Assembly (NCBI GenBank): GCA_964019165.1
Contig: OZ025278.1
Location: 14,565,223 to 14,629,222 of the forward strand
DNA: 64,000 nt
Reading direction: 5' to 3'
DNA from: Mastigias papua
Taxonomy: Eukaryota; Cnidaria; Scyphozoa; Rhizostomeae; Mastigiidae
The notes below the pieces were generated by a model. The model was not told where the DNA came from. It worked only from the letters and a program-made list of their open reading frames with translations, and did no database searches. The position numbers and the translations under genes were made by a program. Positions 12,601-24,400 of the stretch are shown one piece after another. Positions within the stretch are counted from its first letter, which is position 1; each line of letters starts with the position of its first letter.

Positions 12601-15600
12601 AACATCAAGCAATATCTCAAATGGTAACATTAACAATTCATATATCTTCGAGAAAGTATGGTATATGAGACAGCCATGCAAAATACCTCGAAAATTCTGG
12701 GAACAACTGCGCTAGATGTAAAAAAACTCTAAATGAACAGTGCATAGAGGACTATACCGCTAAGTCTCTACTAAGCCCCTGGGGGGCTTATTGTTTTCAA
12801 GCACTTTATAGGGGGCTTACTGGAGAGGGGAGCTTCATTGAGAGGGGGCTTCATAAATTTTTGAAATATGAAAAGATTTTCTTAGATGATAAAAGATGCA
12901 TATTTCAGGAATCTTCATCAATAACATCATCTTCATTACTTGCTATCATTTCTGTTTGCAGTACATAGATGTTCAGGCTTGATTTTGATTTTTTTTGCTG
13001 CCGTACTAATGAATGTCATCAATATCACAAAGTTTAGGCTTGTTATTGACCTAACTTATGTGTAGTACTAATCACACTTTTGAGAGGAGCTTAATAAATC
13101 TTCTTTGCTTCTTGAATTGAGGGGGGGCTAAATAGGAGAAGGGGAAATAAAAGAGAAATTATTGTAACCCAACAACAAAATATCAAAAGTGGAATTACCT
13201 TTGAAAATCAAACATATCACATACAAATATTCTGATTGTCTTATCTAAAGTCTGTAGTAAATAAAAAAGTAAAGTTAAACAAATAAAGGTTGTAGGTGTA
13301 CCAAAATGACTACATGCAATAAATTATGCTGATAAGAACAAATGATAAACAGTTAAAAATAATTTGCAACAGGGTCATCAGGTAGAGTTGTATAACTACA
13401 ATAGTCAACGAGAACTTTTAAGCTGCAAATTCTTGGTAAGCAAATGCAAATCAATACAGGTTTATTACCTACAATACAATAGATTAGTTTACAACTGTCA
13501 AATTAGAAACAAAAAACAATGACTAAAACAATATGACTCTTAATGATACTTTATCGTTAGTGATTACTCTTTCTAGGTAAATTTCCTGCTTCCGGTTTCT
13601 GAGCTGTCCAATGCTCTGACTTCAACATCAACGACCTGGGATGACTCTTAAAAGCTTGGACAGTATATGGTCTGCAGGGGTGGGCCAATTGTGCCCAGCT
13701 CCCTGCTGTTTGAAAATTATGAATACAGTTCCTCATAATGATGAAATGCACCTGATTTGGAGACAAAAGTAGTAAAGTACAGAGAGCCTATCTTCATTCA
13801 TTTTATAACAAGTGAAGTTTTCTAACATTTTATTCGAACAGCATAACACATAACTTTGGTGCACTTGGGCGTGGTTCTCAAGTTGTAGGGTGTGGGATAT
13901 GTGCCATTCGACTCCTTTGCAATTCCACTTTCCAAATATTCCTATATGTATGAGAGTCAACGAAAAATAACTCCCTGCACTGTTCTGCATTTCCTTCCAT
14001 CTCTACATCAAAATTCAACTTCTTGCCAAATATTATAGACTAAAGGATATCAATACTGCATGAAATATTGGGAAATTCTGTGGCAAAATAATACACTATA
14101 AACTGCTGCTATTATTATTCAAATCACCACTTTTCCAGTTAAGAAAATGTCTCAAACACTAAATTGCAAATATTCTCTGTGAAAAATAATAAAGAATATT
14201 TACTGAAAAGACGAGTGCACCCCTTGGAGCCATATTTATTGCATCCATTTTGTACTCTAAATTTTGTTCTTGAAAAAATTCTTTAACAGCCTTCTCTGAG
14301 CCTTCAACTCCAACTACAAAGTGGCCTTTGTCCGCAACCCTGTGTGAACAGCATACAAGAATGCAGTAAGCTTCAATTGAAATCATCAATAGCCAAATGT
14401 TGTCAGTTATCCAAACAGTTATAAATCAAACTGTACCCCTGAAGCCTGGCAAGTGCAAACTCTTCTTGATATTTACAAATGGCTCTTGAAAACATAATGA
14501 CTGAAAAGAAACTTAAAGTAGCACAGATCAAGAACCAGATCAAGTGATAAGAGAAGGCTTGCTTATTTGCAGTTACAAAGGGGAGCCATTCAAAAATGTT
14601 GTAACTGCATCATTTCCAAATAGCAACAGGGCAACTTTCAAAGCAATGCAGAAGTGCAGATAAAGATGAAGAAAAAAGACATTGTACAGGAAATAAAATA
14701 CCCTCTACCAATAAATAATCATGGTACCTACAGAGTGAGAAAATGTGAGGAACAGTAGGGACTTTTGAGATTTGTTGCTGCAAATTTAGGACTTTAGCTT
14801 TAGTGGCAGTATATTCTACTATTTCAACAATACACTTACAAAACCTGCAATGTCAGTTACAAACCATCTGTAATGCCCATTACACAAAAGTACACCAAAA
14901 ATGGAGTGTGTCAAAAATGAATGAGCAATGTTCTTTGAAATTGCACAAATTTGCACGTCTGGCAAGTTCTAATTCTTATTGTTGTTTACCAACATCAATT
15001 ATAAGTATAGTTATTGAGAAGAAACATTTAAGTTTGACTTTCAAAATGCATTACCACTGTGCAGCAAATTATTTTCAAATATAAAACCTGAATGTTTGAC
15101 AACATTACTTGACAGAATGTCATGGACATTACCTATACTTTATTGTATCTCAGGGTTATCAATATCAACATATCTGTGCAATCTCACCTCAAAATCATTC
15201 TGTCAATATATGAACCAAACTTATCCTCAATCTACAGTTACTTACAAATAGAAATCATCCTAGGTTTGACTGCTCGATAAATATATGATTTAACTGCCTG
15301 ATTTCTAATAGCAAAGAGAAATATACAAGTGTCTTTCAGTTTGATCAACTGCAATAAGATAAACACATACCATTTCATATCAATAGTTTTTCCACATAGT
15401 GGGAACAGTATCCTCTGCTTTTCCTCATTCCCAACAACCTTGTCAAAATGACTCTCTAATGTACTAAAACAGAGTAGAAGAATATGCTTCAACTTAGTGA
15501 GCAATCATGTAGTGATGGAGCAACGGGGTGTACAGAGTTCAAATACCCCCACATTCCTTGAGACTAGTAAGTTAGGCTCATCTAAAAATGACTCATTCCC

Positions 15601-15875
15601 AATAACTTCGTCAGCATGACTCTCTAATGTACTAGAACAGAGTAGAAGAACGTACTTCAGCCAACAAATTACATTAACAATCTATCAAAAGTCCAATCAA
15701 TCTTATAATCTTGAACCATCTACATTATAATCTTCTAACTTTTTACTTTGATCTATCGTAAAATAGTTGCTATATGCTAATATAATAGTATATACTAGGT
15801 GGTATATCATCACAGTAGCAACTATGCAGTGGTGACGGAGCGACAGGGTGTATAGGGTGCAAATACCCCCCCCCC

Positions 15876-15910
<35 letters not shown>

Positions 15911-15932
15911 ACGCACACGCACACGCACACGC

Positions 15933-15974
<42 letters not shown>

Positions 15975-16445
15975 TTTTGTGGTAATGTGGCAAGTTAGTT
16001 AGAATCATATAACAACTTGACAAAAGCGATTGAACTTCTTCTCGCGCACATCAGCTACTTCACCTCGGGTCTCTTTTTATCTAAAACGAGAGTATCTTTA
16101 TACTTATATCTAAGAAGAGCATTTTCCTAAACTCGAAAGGGCGTGATATTAAGTTTTCCTCAGGGCTTTGCCCCCAGACTTCATTTTTTCTGTCATTGCC
16201 ATTCTGCTTCATCTTCAAGCAGCCAACAAGCATTTATATATTTGTGCCTCTGCCCCTAAGCTTTCAAAGAGAATCACTAAGCACAATTCCGTGCTAAATA
16301 CAGTATTTGCATTTTACTGACAACACTCCTTACAAAATTCTTACCCATTGACTTTATCACTGTGCCAACCAGTCCTTCCTTCCTTCCATCTATTATTCCA
16401 GTCTTCCACGGTCATTCTAGTGTCTTGAATTCTTGATGAGTCCAT
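9623..16445 (-). CDS. TPMT: Thiopurine S-methyltransferase-like, tandem copy B
   Basis: Second TPMT paralogue. Minus-strand join: 16445-16345, 15463-15371, 14339-14204, 13251-13199, 12291-12214, 12023-11938, 10731-10687, 9744-9623. All junctions are GT-AG and in phase, giving 714 nt and 237 aa. Exon lengths equal those of copy A except the last (122 against 116 nt). Diagnostic segments are [63 protein letters not shown] and [19 protein letters not shown]. The C-terminus, with [20 protein letters not shown], differs from A and C and at IKCLLKVD looks closer to the vertebrate form. A degenerate extra piece of exon 2 lies in intron 1. The coding sequence is intact, but a 3.9-kb P-like element starts 63 bp upstream of the ATG, between it and the duplicated promoter block, so expression may be altered. 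Confidence 0.9.
12757..13168. repeat. GGGG-rich dispersed repeat in TPMT-B intron
   Basis: Lies in the intron between exons 5 and 4 of copy B. It has repeated GGGGGGCTTA, AGGGGGCTTAC and AGAGGGGGCTTC blocks, ending near AAATTATTGTAAC, and resembles the reverse complement of 7053-7616. Its ends hint at a degenerate inverted repeat. The family is unknown. Confidence 0.4.
15588..15660 (-). pseudogene. Relic of duplicated TPMT exon 2 in copy B
   Basis: On the minus strand the acceptor TCTGTTCTAG and the following codons [14 protein letters not shown] repeat the start of the real exon 2 (15463-15371; [13 protein letters not shown]). The relic then runs into non-homologous sequence, with no PLCGK motif and no donor. 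Neighbouring intron sequence (GTGATGGAGC, CGGGGTGTA, CAAATACCCCC) is also repeated at 15514-15550 and 15826-15870, so a short intron segment including the exon edge was duplicated. It is not expected to be spliced into a functional mRNA. Confidence 0.7.
15866..15973. repeat. (CA)n microsatellite with CACACG interior
   Basis: A poly-C run followed by about 97 bp of CA dinucleotides, with six or so CACACG variants in the centre. It lies in intron 1 of TPMT copy B. Confidence 0.95.
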
Positions 16446-16843
16446 AGCAATAGGAAGACAAGTTTAAAAAAAAGGATTGAAACACTCTAGTAGACTTTCA
16501 CATTATTCCCCAAAAATTTCGAACGGTAAAATTTTCGGACAAATATATGGTCCGAAAAGTTTGCCGTTCGAAATTCCTAGTGTCCGAAATTTATACCGTC
16601 CGATTTTATCACTGACATATCTATTTATCGAGGTATTTGTCCTCAGCCATAGCACAGAATAGATAATAGGCAGAAGGGACACTCTCGACTTTTTAGAGGG
16701 CACGGATTTTCTCACGCATGCGTCAACTTTTCCACATGGAAACGAGTTTAGAGGTGTAACATTCGAAGGAAAGCTATAGCGTTTGTATAGGGGTTTCAAC
16801 TAAAAAGGCAGTTTTTGCAAAAATTTCGAGGTCTCCGGTGCAG

Positions 16844-16961
16844 ATGGACAACGAATGGAATCGTAATCGGATTGGGGCTTATTGCGCTGCAGTTAATTGT
16901 AGCAACAACTGGAAATCATGCCTGGCAATCAGTTTTACTGAGTCTCATTTGGAGCTATATG
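16844..16961 (+). pseudogene. THAP-like zinc finger exon fragment
   Basis: ATG at 16844 opens MDNEWNRNRIGAYCAAVNC followed by SNNWKSCLAISF and ends at a donor (G|GTGAGT at 16962). The C-x4-C-S-N pattern followed by ISF is the start of a THAP (C2CH) DNA-binding domain, found at the N-terminus of P-element-type transposases. No continuing exon with the second Cys-His pair or the RNase H-like core could be assigned, so the protein is probably non-functional. Confidence 0.45.
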
Positions 16962-17134
16962 GTGAGTAGGCCAAAAGTAGTTCACGTATTTATTCTCCAT
17001 GCAATCCTCTTATCGTTAAACTCTGGTACATTTGATTATAGTTATTTGGATGTATGCATATTAGAGGGTTCTCTTTTATGTTGTTAGGGGCAGAGAATGG
17101 GCATATACTGAGGGACGCAAGATCAGAAGATCAG

Positions 17135-17575
17135 AATACGCTATAATGCAGTTTGCGATCTTCCCACGCCTCAAATATTGAAAAGCTAGAGATGATTCAG
17201 AAACAAGACGCAAGACTTGTTTGCAGCAATTATGACAAATCTACCACTTCTATTGCCATAACTAGAAAGCTTGAGTGAGGTCTGTTTGCTGACAGGAAAG
17301 CCAGGACAAAAGTAACAAGTAGGCTTGATAACAACACATGATTCATAACCACCTCACTGATATTCCGCATAAAGGCTCACTATGTCAAACATACCCTGCA
17401 CAAGAAGCCAAAGAATTATCTGAATATCATGTTCTGGCACAAGATCTACAAATACTCATACTTCCCAAGTGCTACAGTGTTATGGAACACTGCATGCCTC
17501 TACATTAGAAACAGAAAGACTTGAGTAGCTTTCAAGAGCTCCTTAGATCAGTGACAACTTATTTTGATGCAGAAT
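17135..17575 (+). mobile_element. 3' fragment of a non-LTR retrotransposon
   Basis: Broken plus-strand frames give MIQKQDARLVCSNYDKS, then GLFADRKARTKVTSRLDN and SYFPSATVLWNTACLYIRN. This is the usual C-terminal end of CR1/jockey-like reverse transcriptases (RAARxVxxxY, then FFPxxxxxWNxLP). There are several stops and shifts. It is nested inside the P-like element. Confidence 0.65.
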
Positions 17576-19695
17576 AGCTTATTTATGGCAAAGTTTTCTT
17601 TTTATTTTCTTTTCATACATAACATGGAAAACATGTCAGCATTGTTAAAAGCTTTATTTATTTTTTAAACTAAAATATAATTTAGCCCTACTAATCAAGC
17701 ATGTATGTAACAACCAAAGTTGGTTCTTGTTCACTGTTGCATAGATAGATAGACAAATCTGTATAACAAGTCACCAATTTATTGAACACACCTGCTCACT
17801 GATGCTCAGTATATTTTGAGATGTAGTACTTTTTAATACTTAATTTCCTTTAATGCATAATCATCAAACTATTCAAAGAATAGAAACAAATTAATAGTCT
17901 TATGATACAGGAAGGAATTTTTGCTAGGCCAATTCTTCATTTCCATGGTTGCTTGTTTACAATAATGTTGAATATCTAATTCAGTACAAATTACCTATGT
18001 CTACTAAATAATTTCAAAAGTGATATTATCACTCACTTTCCACTCACTGAAACTATGCTTTGTATTTCTGTAAGTAGAAAATTGACTGTCTTTTAATGAA
18101 GCTGCAATGTACATGAAAATCTTATGTTTTTCCAGCCACTAATGGGTGACATTTGCCAAATAATACATTGATAGTACCACAGACTTCAAGTTTCTTGACA
18201 TGAATGTACCCCACAAAAAGAATGCTTATACTTTTTAAAACAAAACAAAAAGTGTATCTTAACTTTCATCAAAAATTGTCAATATTGTGTGCCACATCAG
18301 TAAGAATTCATAGAGACTTCTGGAAACATTATTCAGTTTCTTAAAATAGCAAATATTAATCCATATGGTGTCAAAGTTTGCTTCAATTACAAGTTTATTG
18401 TTCTAAAGGAAAGTTACAGTCTCTTCTTCCTAGAATTTTTTTCCAGTGATGGATGAAATGCCTCTTACATAATCATCTACTCTATGACATGTCTTCTGAT
18501 AAGCATCTAGGAATGGAGTATTATACTGACACCAAGATTATTGTTTGTCCTTTAAGCTTTGCATCAATGCACTGCTGAATAGCTGCAAGTAAAGTGCTGC
18601 CTAATATATTGGTAATAAATCAAATGAAGCTACCGAGCTGAAGCAAAACAAAGTAGGTTATTGAGTTCCTCAAATCATATTGAACCGGGGTTTTGGATTC
18701 TGCTGTGATTCCTTGAATCTTGTGCCAGAGTGCATGCTATACAGTATGTATTCGGGCCAAGAGTCCTTGACGCCTGTTAAATCTTCATTTAGTGCTGATT
18801 TGATCCCCAAAAAACTTTCGGAGTGTAATTTGTTGTTGTACGGCGGCATACTTTAACAAGAAAACAGACTGGGTGAATGAGCGATGCCACAATAAATCTG
18901 GAAGCACATGAAAGCGACCAGTGTACAGTTTGCACTTCTACACTAAATTTCCAATGTGCTGTTATCCATTTCTTAATGTTAAATCAGAATCAATGCCATG
19001 ATTTTGTACTTTTAGTCGAAACCAGTTTCATCGCAGCAAGCTGTCTAGGCCTTCGTACGGCTAGTTATGCTATAAGCCTCGAACTGACAACGAGTTTAGA
19101 GGTGTACAAGTTTTACAATCCGCGCCTCGAAAACAACAAAGGCGCCGACGCGAGTGTCCCTTCTGCCTATTATCTATTCTGTGGCCATAGTATGCTTGAG
19201 CCTGCCTGTCTTGCGACATTAGCGATCATAAATCCCCCACCTACTACTTGGTAATTAGGCCATATCATTGATATTATATCACCAGTGGCTAAATCGAGGC
19301 TATTGAGTCACACGCGGCTGTTTAAAATTTAACCTGCGCATCGAGGAACGCTTCTAAAATAGTAGAGGATAATAAGGATACTTTTCCTTATTAAATTCAA
19401 AAGGGAGCGAGATTACTATCTACAAGCCACTTTAGCATTAATATGAATTTACTATTTTTTCTGTTGCAGCTCTTGTCGTTCACTATTACTGTATTTAAAG
19501 CGATGCAGGAACACCGTTTACTCATCATTCTCTTGTCACGCTCAGCCATCTCATTCCTAATGCATGCGACCCTTCCCTAGGGAAACTTGGCCATCCCTGT
19601 ACTAAATAGTAAATTTTGTGAGACACTTCTCTGGGTGACATTATTCATTGACATAGGAACGGAAAGTGCAGGATGAAACTATTGATTAATCTGCT

Positions 19696-19995
19696 ACTGA
19701 CTTTTCGAAACTGCCACCTTAAGATTTTCCGTGTTTCGAGACAAATATCCATTAAACATACTGAGACTTTTATAGAAAATAATCCCACATGTTGAAGTAT
19801 TATTCCTGCTTCGCTGATAGTCCCGCACTTTTAATAATCCCTCATTAAATTGCAAAATTGAATCAATAAACCCTCATTGAGAGTGCACCTGAGAATGCAT
19901 GATATATCTGCTCAGTCCAAATCACACCCTGCAAAAAAGTGGAGCAAAGAGTGTTCCTCCCATTGCCAAGGAAAAGAATAAACGCTTAACTGGAA
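19696..19995 (+). repeat. Dispersed repeat, long copy inside P-like element
   Basis: TTCGAAACTGCCACCTTAAG, GAAGTATTATTCCTGCTTCG, CTGATAGTCCCG and GCCAAGGAAAAGAATAAACG appear in the same order at 32152-32318, where about 130 bp of the interior is missing. Confidence 0.8.
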
Positions 19996-20434
19996 TGTTC
20001 ACAGTAACAAAATTGGCCATATCTGTTCCATTGCAACTGATACATCAAAGAAAACAGTCCATCGCCCTCCACGAGAAAGAGAACTTCCGGGGTCCAATGG
20101 ATTCAATTTCACAAAGAATCATTGGAGCATCTAGATCTAATGAAAAAGGCCTCGATATGTATGGAGTTACTGACACAATAACTTCAAGAAATGACCAGAA
20201 GACCCATTCGCATTCCTTGATCTCGATTCAGACGAAGATGAACAAGATGAAAACTAACACCAGATTTTGATTTTGGGATATTTTAAGTAATTTCTTGGTT
20301 CGATACACATTTGCACGAAATTTTGTCCGAAAAAGTTTAAAATCCTTAAAATTTTGGTTCGAAAATCAAACTTCCGAAATTAAACCTTTCGAAATTTTTG
20401 GGCATTAAGGTAACACCATCACCATTCATGGAGT

Positions 20435-20760
20435 TAAGTCAATCTGCTCCATTTTCTGTAACCTCTATTTCAAGAACAGTGAAGTATCCAGTGTCAGCAG
20501 ATTGAGGTTCCAATGCAAAGTATTGATGGTTCATGGTTCATTTAAGTGCACTTCTTTAACTTGTTATGAAGCAAGCCAATTTGACTTTCGTTATGGATAT
20601 TCTATCCTTATTCAGTCGGTCGCTTCTTGGATCTAGCGAGCCACTAAATAACTTCCCAAGATAGGCACTCTAACGTCGCTTAAGGCAACTCAGGAAAAGG
20701 GGCTAAATCACACACAAAAGTGAATTTTTATGCTTTTACGCCACAAACCAGATATTGGTG
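20435..20760. repeat. Displaced 5' flank of TPMT copy B
   Basis: Matches the 5' flank of copy A (8215-8560) but is separated from copy B's ATG by the P-like element. It probably holds the ancestral promoter of copy B. No TATA or Inr could be assigned with confidence. Confidence 0.7.
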
Positions 20761-21203
20761 CTACCACCTTTGCTTTACCTGGCGATTTCCTAACAAAAAC
20801 AGAAAACAATAGAGTAGGTCTTCTAGTCTTTGTATCTCATTGATTCGGTGCGCTATCTTCTATATATGTTCCCTTTCTCCTGTGTTTCCACGTGCCCTCA
20901 TTGTACATACTGCTCATCGTATCCTGCGCAGTGGTACTTGGTGTGATTTCCAGTACGCAGCTAGCAGTAACAACTTTATGGCACCGCGAACGAGTTTCTA
21001 CGTGGAGAAGTGATAACTTCGTTTAGTAACGCAGAGAGGACTCACTGTGGATGGGTCTGATGCAGCTGAAAACCACCCCTGGGTGTCTTTCTACTATATT
21101 ATATATATTCATGTCGCTACTATATCTATTTTTTAATAAACCTGAGAAGGCCTATATTGATAGCATAGTGTACAAAACGAAATACACCTATCTCAATCTT
21201 ATA

Positions 21204-21209
21204 TTTATT
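21204..21209 (-). terminator. Poly(A) signal of TPMT copy C
   Basis: AATAAA on the gene strand, about 203 bp past the stop, in the same conserved context as copies A and B. Confidence 0.6.
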
Positions 21210-21411
21210 TCATTTGACTGCCACAAGCTATTTTCCAACAGAACTCTTGTAACATGGTGATTCTCTGTTGCTCAAAGACCTTGCAAAAGCCTTGAAAGAT
21301 GAAGTTTCAGAAAAAGAACTTTTATTAAATACGATAAGATAAAAATGATGTGTGTGTGCGAAAGGACAATTAAATCAACAGTTCATATTTTGGCTTGCAG
21401 AGTCGCATATT

Positions 21412-24400
21412 CTACTTTCTAGTCAAAAGATATGAGCATAAAGAGAAGACATCCACGTTGAATCTTTTCTTTGTCATTGCTGGGTCAAGCAATTGTCTGT
21501 CAAGTGGCTGGATATCAAAATTCTTACCTATGGCAAAGAAAATATCTTATCTACGCGATCAAAATAAACACGAATTAGGGAGACAAACTAACGAGAACCA
21601 TATGTCATGGGCATACGTACTGAGTGGTCGCTCAATAGTGTCTTCCTATTCTTCAGTAGCGAATCTCACTTGCAGCGATAGCAAAAGAAAATATTCTTCT
21701 TATCAGCACTTCCAAAGTCACCGCAGTACACGCAATTAATATATTCATATTTTGCTTTAAAAACAACCGCAGTATGCATCATTGATATGCATGTCCAATT
21801 AGACAGGTAAATAGAATAAAGAGACAACGGGGATAGGGCAACACTACCCTTTGACTCTCCCCATCAGATCAGTACTCCTTGTTCAAGCCTGCTATTAAAC
21901 ATAGCAGGTAAACACAATTTGATGTTCTGATTAGCCTTGGAGCCAATGGGGGGCAGGGGGGGCTTAATTCTATCCACTTTATTCCCAGAAATTTTATTTC
22001 TCTCTATTTTAATTTCTACTGTAAATTTTGTTTTGGATTCGAGCCTGAAAATTATACTGTTCCGTCAAAGTTTAATCTGCGAGATGCTTTTAAGTAACTC
22101 TAGGGGGGTGAGTCTACCAAAACTTCTCCCGTGCTGAACCCAACTAAACGAAGCTCTCATTCCTCCCCTAGGTATGTATTTCTCTGATTCTCCGAAGTCC
22201 CATTTCAATGATATCAACTAAAAACGGTTTCAACAATCGACCAGGAGAGTGCACTCTACCCAAAAGTACCATTGCCTAACAGGATACATAATTTAACAAA
22301 ACTGCGCTACTTTTTGTGTCCAAGTAATGGATAGGTAAACAAATTTTCAACTTACCATATATTTCACGAATATGATCCTCTGGTACGTGATGTGGTGGGC
22401 CTAATGCAAGACAAACATCAGTGATACAACATCGAATTTGAATTTAAGACCCTACTTTAAAATGACCAGCTTGGATATAAGGCAAAGGAACACGCTCATT
22501 TAAAGGCATGAACAAAGAAATTAAAATCAAAATATAGAAGCGACCATAGAAAATGTAGTAACATACAAACTCTACTTATCATAAAGGCGAAACAGTGGAG
22601 CACATGCCTCATTAATGCTTGATATGACAAGCTAATGTAAAGCAAATACTGGACAGAGCAAAGGCAATACAACTTAAAGAGTAATTACGGTCTCATCAGC
22701 TTACCGACACAACCTAAATACATTTAAAGCTTGAAGGAAAGTAAGCAGAAAACCTGCAGAAGGTTGTTTCCGGTGTTACTAACCACTAGTTTGTCTAAAA
22801 GGACTAGTGGGTTTCCGAACTAACAACTAGCAGATCTAACGGGATTAATTGTGATGGTTCAAAAGCTTGTTTTCCTAGCAATTCCTAGATCTTCAAATGC
22901 TAAAAAATCTCGGTCATCCTGGTATACAGTAATGATTCTTAATGCACAATTCTAATAGCCAGCGAACTCTACATGTCTGAAATCCCAAGAAGTACATAAA
23001 ATCTGAGCAACAATCCTTTCAAGTGATGAATTTCATGTGTGAGGGAGACCAACCGAAACAGAAAATTTGAGATATCCTGGGAAATGCTGAGAGCTTCTTA
23101 CGTTTCAAACGAGCGAGCTTGTCTCGTTCCCCTGGCGAAATCACTTGCTTGAGTCAAATGTAATTAAACATGAAACAAGTATCATTCTATCAAAATAAAA
23201 CTACAATTATGTAAATTCACATTTGAAAATAGACGAATGATAAATAAATACAACTCTGTTATGAACAAATGATAAATAAAGATATAAATCATACCTCCAT
23301 ACGCAGTTGGGTCATATTCCACACATTCCGCCAGGATTTTGCCACCAGGTAAAACGAGGTCAGCCATCATTTCAGCATACCTAGAGCAAATTCAAAACCG
23401 GGATTACTACTTTCGCCAAAATGTAACAAGAAAAACCGCTTCTCTCGACAGTATAAAAATGAATCAAAACAACTAATTCCACACCACTGCAGCTTATACC
23501 ATCTATCCGTAAAGTATAGGCGTACCAGTCACACAAAGTTCACGGTGTGTCTAAACAACAGACAAACTGTTGATGATATACCTTGGCATATCTTTTGGCC
23601 AATCTAAGTCTATATACATCTACACAACGTTCGATAGGGTGGTCAAATGCTATCGAAACTTCACGATACAAAAGGTCTAAGATTGTATAGAAAAAAGTAA
23701 GCAACGCTTGCTTGGGGCTTCATACATCCTTGTGCAAGCTACGAAAAGTTCAATGTTTGCCTAAACAACAAAAATAAAAACTGTAGATGACATACCTTGG
23801 CCTATCTTTTGGGTTGATTGCGACCAGAGATCCTCTGTCAAATACACCGTGGAATTGGCCACCAGCCACTGTGCTACAAAACCAATCGAAAGTACGTGTA
23901 CAGTCTCCTTAAATAAGACATGAAAAACTCAACTCCAAAAAAATGTGGCAGCAATGGTCTCGCATCATGCCAGTACACAAAGGACTGGAGCAAATATAAA
24001 ATGTGAATTTGGAGCGATTTAACTTTTGTAAGGGTTTCATAAAAGAGAAGTGACAAAATGGTGTTGCAAGACACATCATTATGAAAACCAGGTCTGTGTA
24101 CTTAAGAACAGTAGAAATAAAGGCAAATGGTACAGATTCATATATGACCATTACACTTGGAAGCAGCGGTGTAAGAGTAAATTGATAGCTAAGGGGGCTC
24201 TTTGCGCACCCACATTTTTTTGGTCAAAATAGTGATAAAGGAAACAGAACACAAACACTTGTGACGTGCTGATGTTGTGACTTTAAACTTTTCACTACAT
24301 ATAGGCCATGGGAAAAATTACGTATTTCCTAATATTACTTGCTTATTTTTCTAGTATTTTACTTGCAAGACACAAAATGAGGCTGGGGGCTGTGCCTCTC

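Larger units (their letters stand above)
16509..20402. mobile_element. P-element-like DNA transposon (about 3.9 kb, decayed)
   Basis: The left end CCCAAAAATTTCGAACGG and the inverted right end CCCAAAAATTTCGAAAGG form imperfect terminal inverted repeats of about 30 bp. The flanking 8-mers CATTATTC (16501-16508) and CATTAAGG (20403-20410) share their first five bases, compatible with a worn 8-bp target duplication. The left end carries a palindrome at 16520-16570 around TTCGGAC/GTCCGAA. Inside is a THAP-like exon (16844-16961), as in P superfamily transposases, but no recognisable catalytic domain, plus a nested LINE fragment (17135-17575). The sequence on both sides matches the continuous 5' flank of copy A, which shows that this is an insertion. 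Assignment to the P superfamily is inferred. Confidence 0.65.

Noticed and set aside
15703..16023. Cys-Val repeat open frames (CVCVCV)
   Set aside because: Translation of the CA microsatellite on the minus strand.
18877..20270. Two plus-strand frames of about 124 codons inside the P-like element
   Set aside because: No resemblance to a P transposase core; composition and the internal inverted repeat suggest chance frames.
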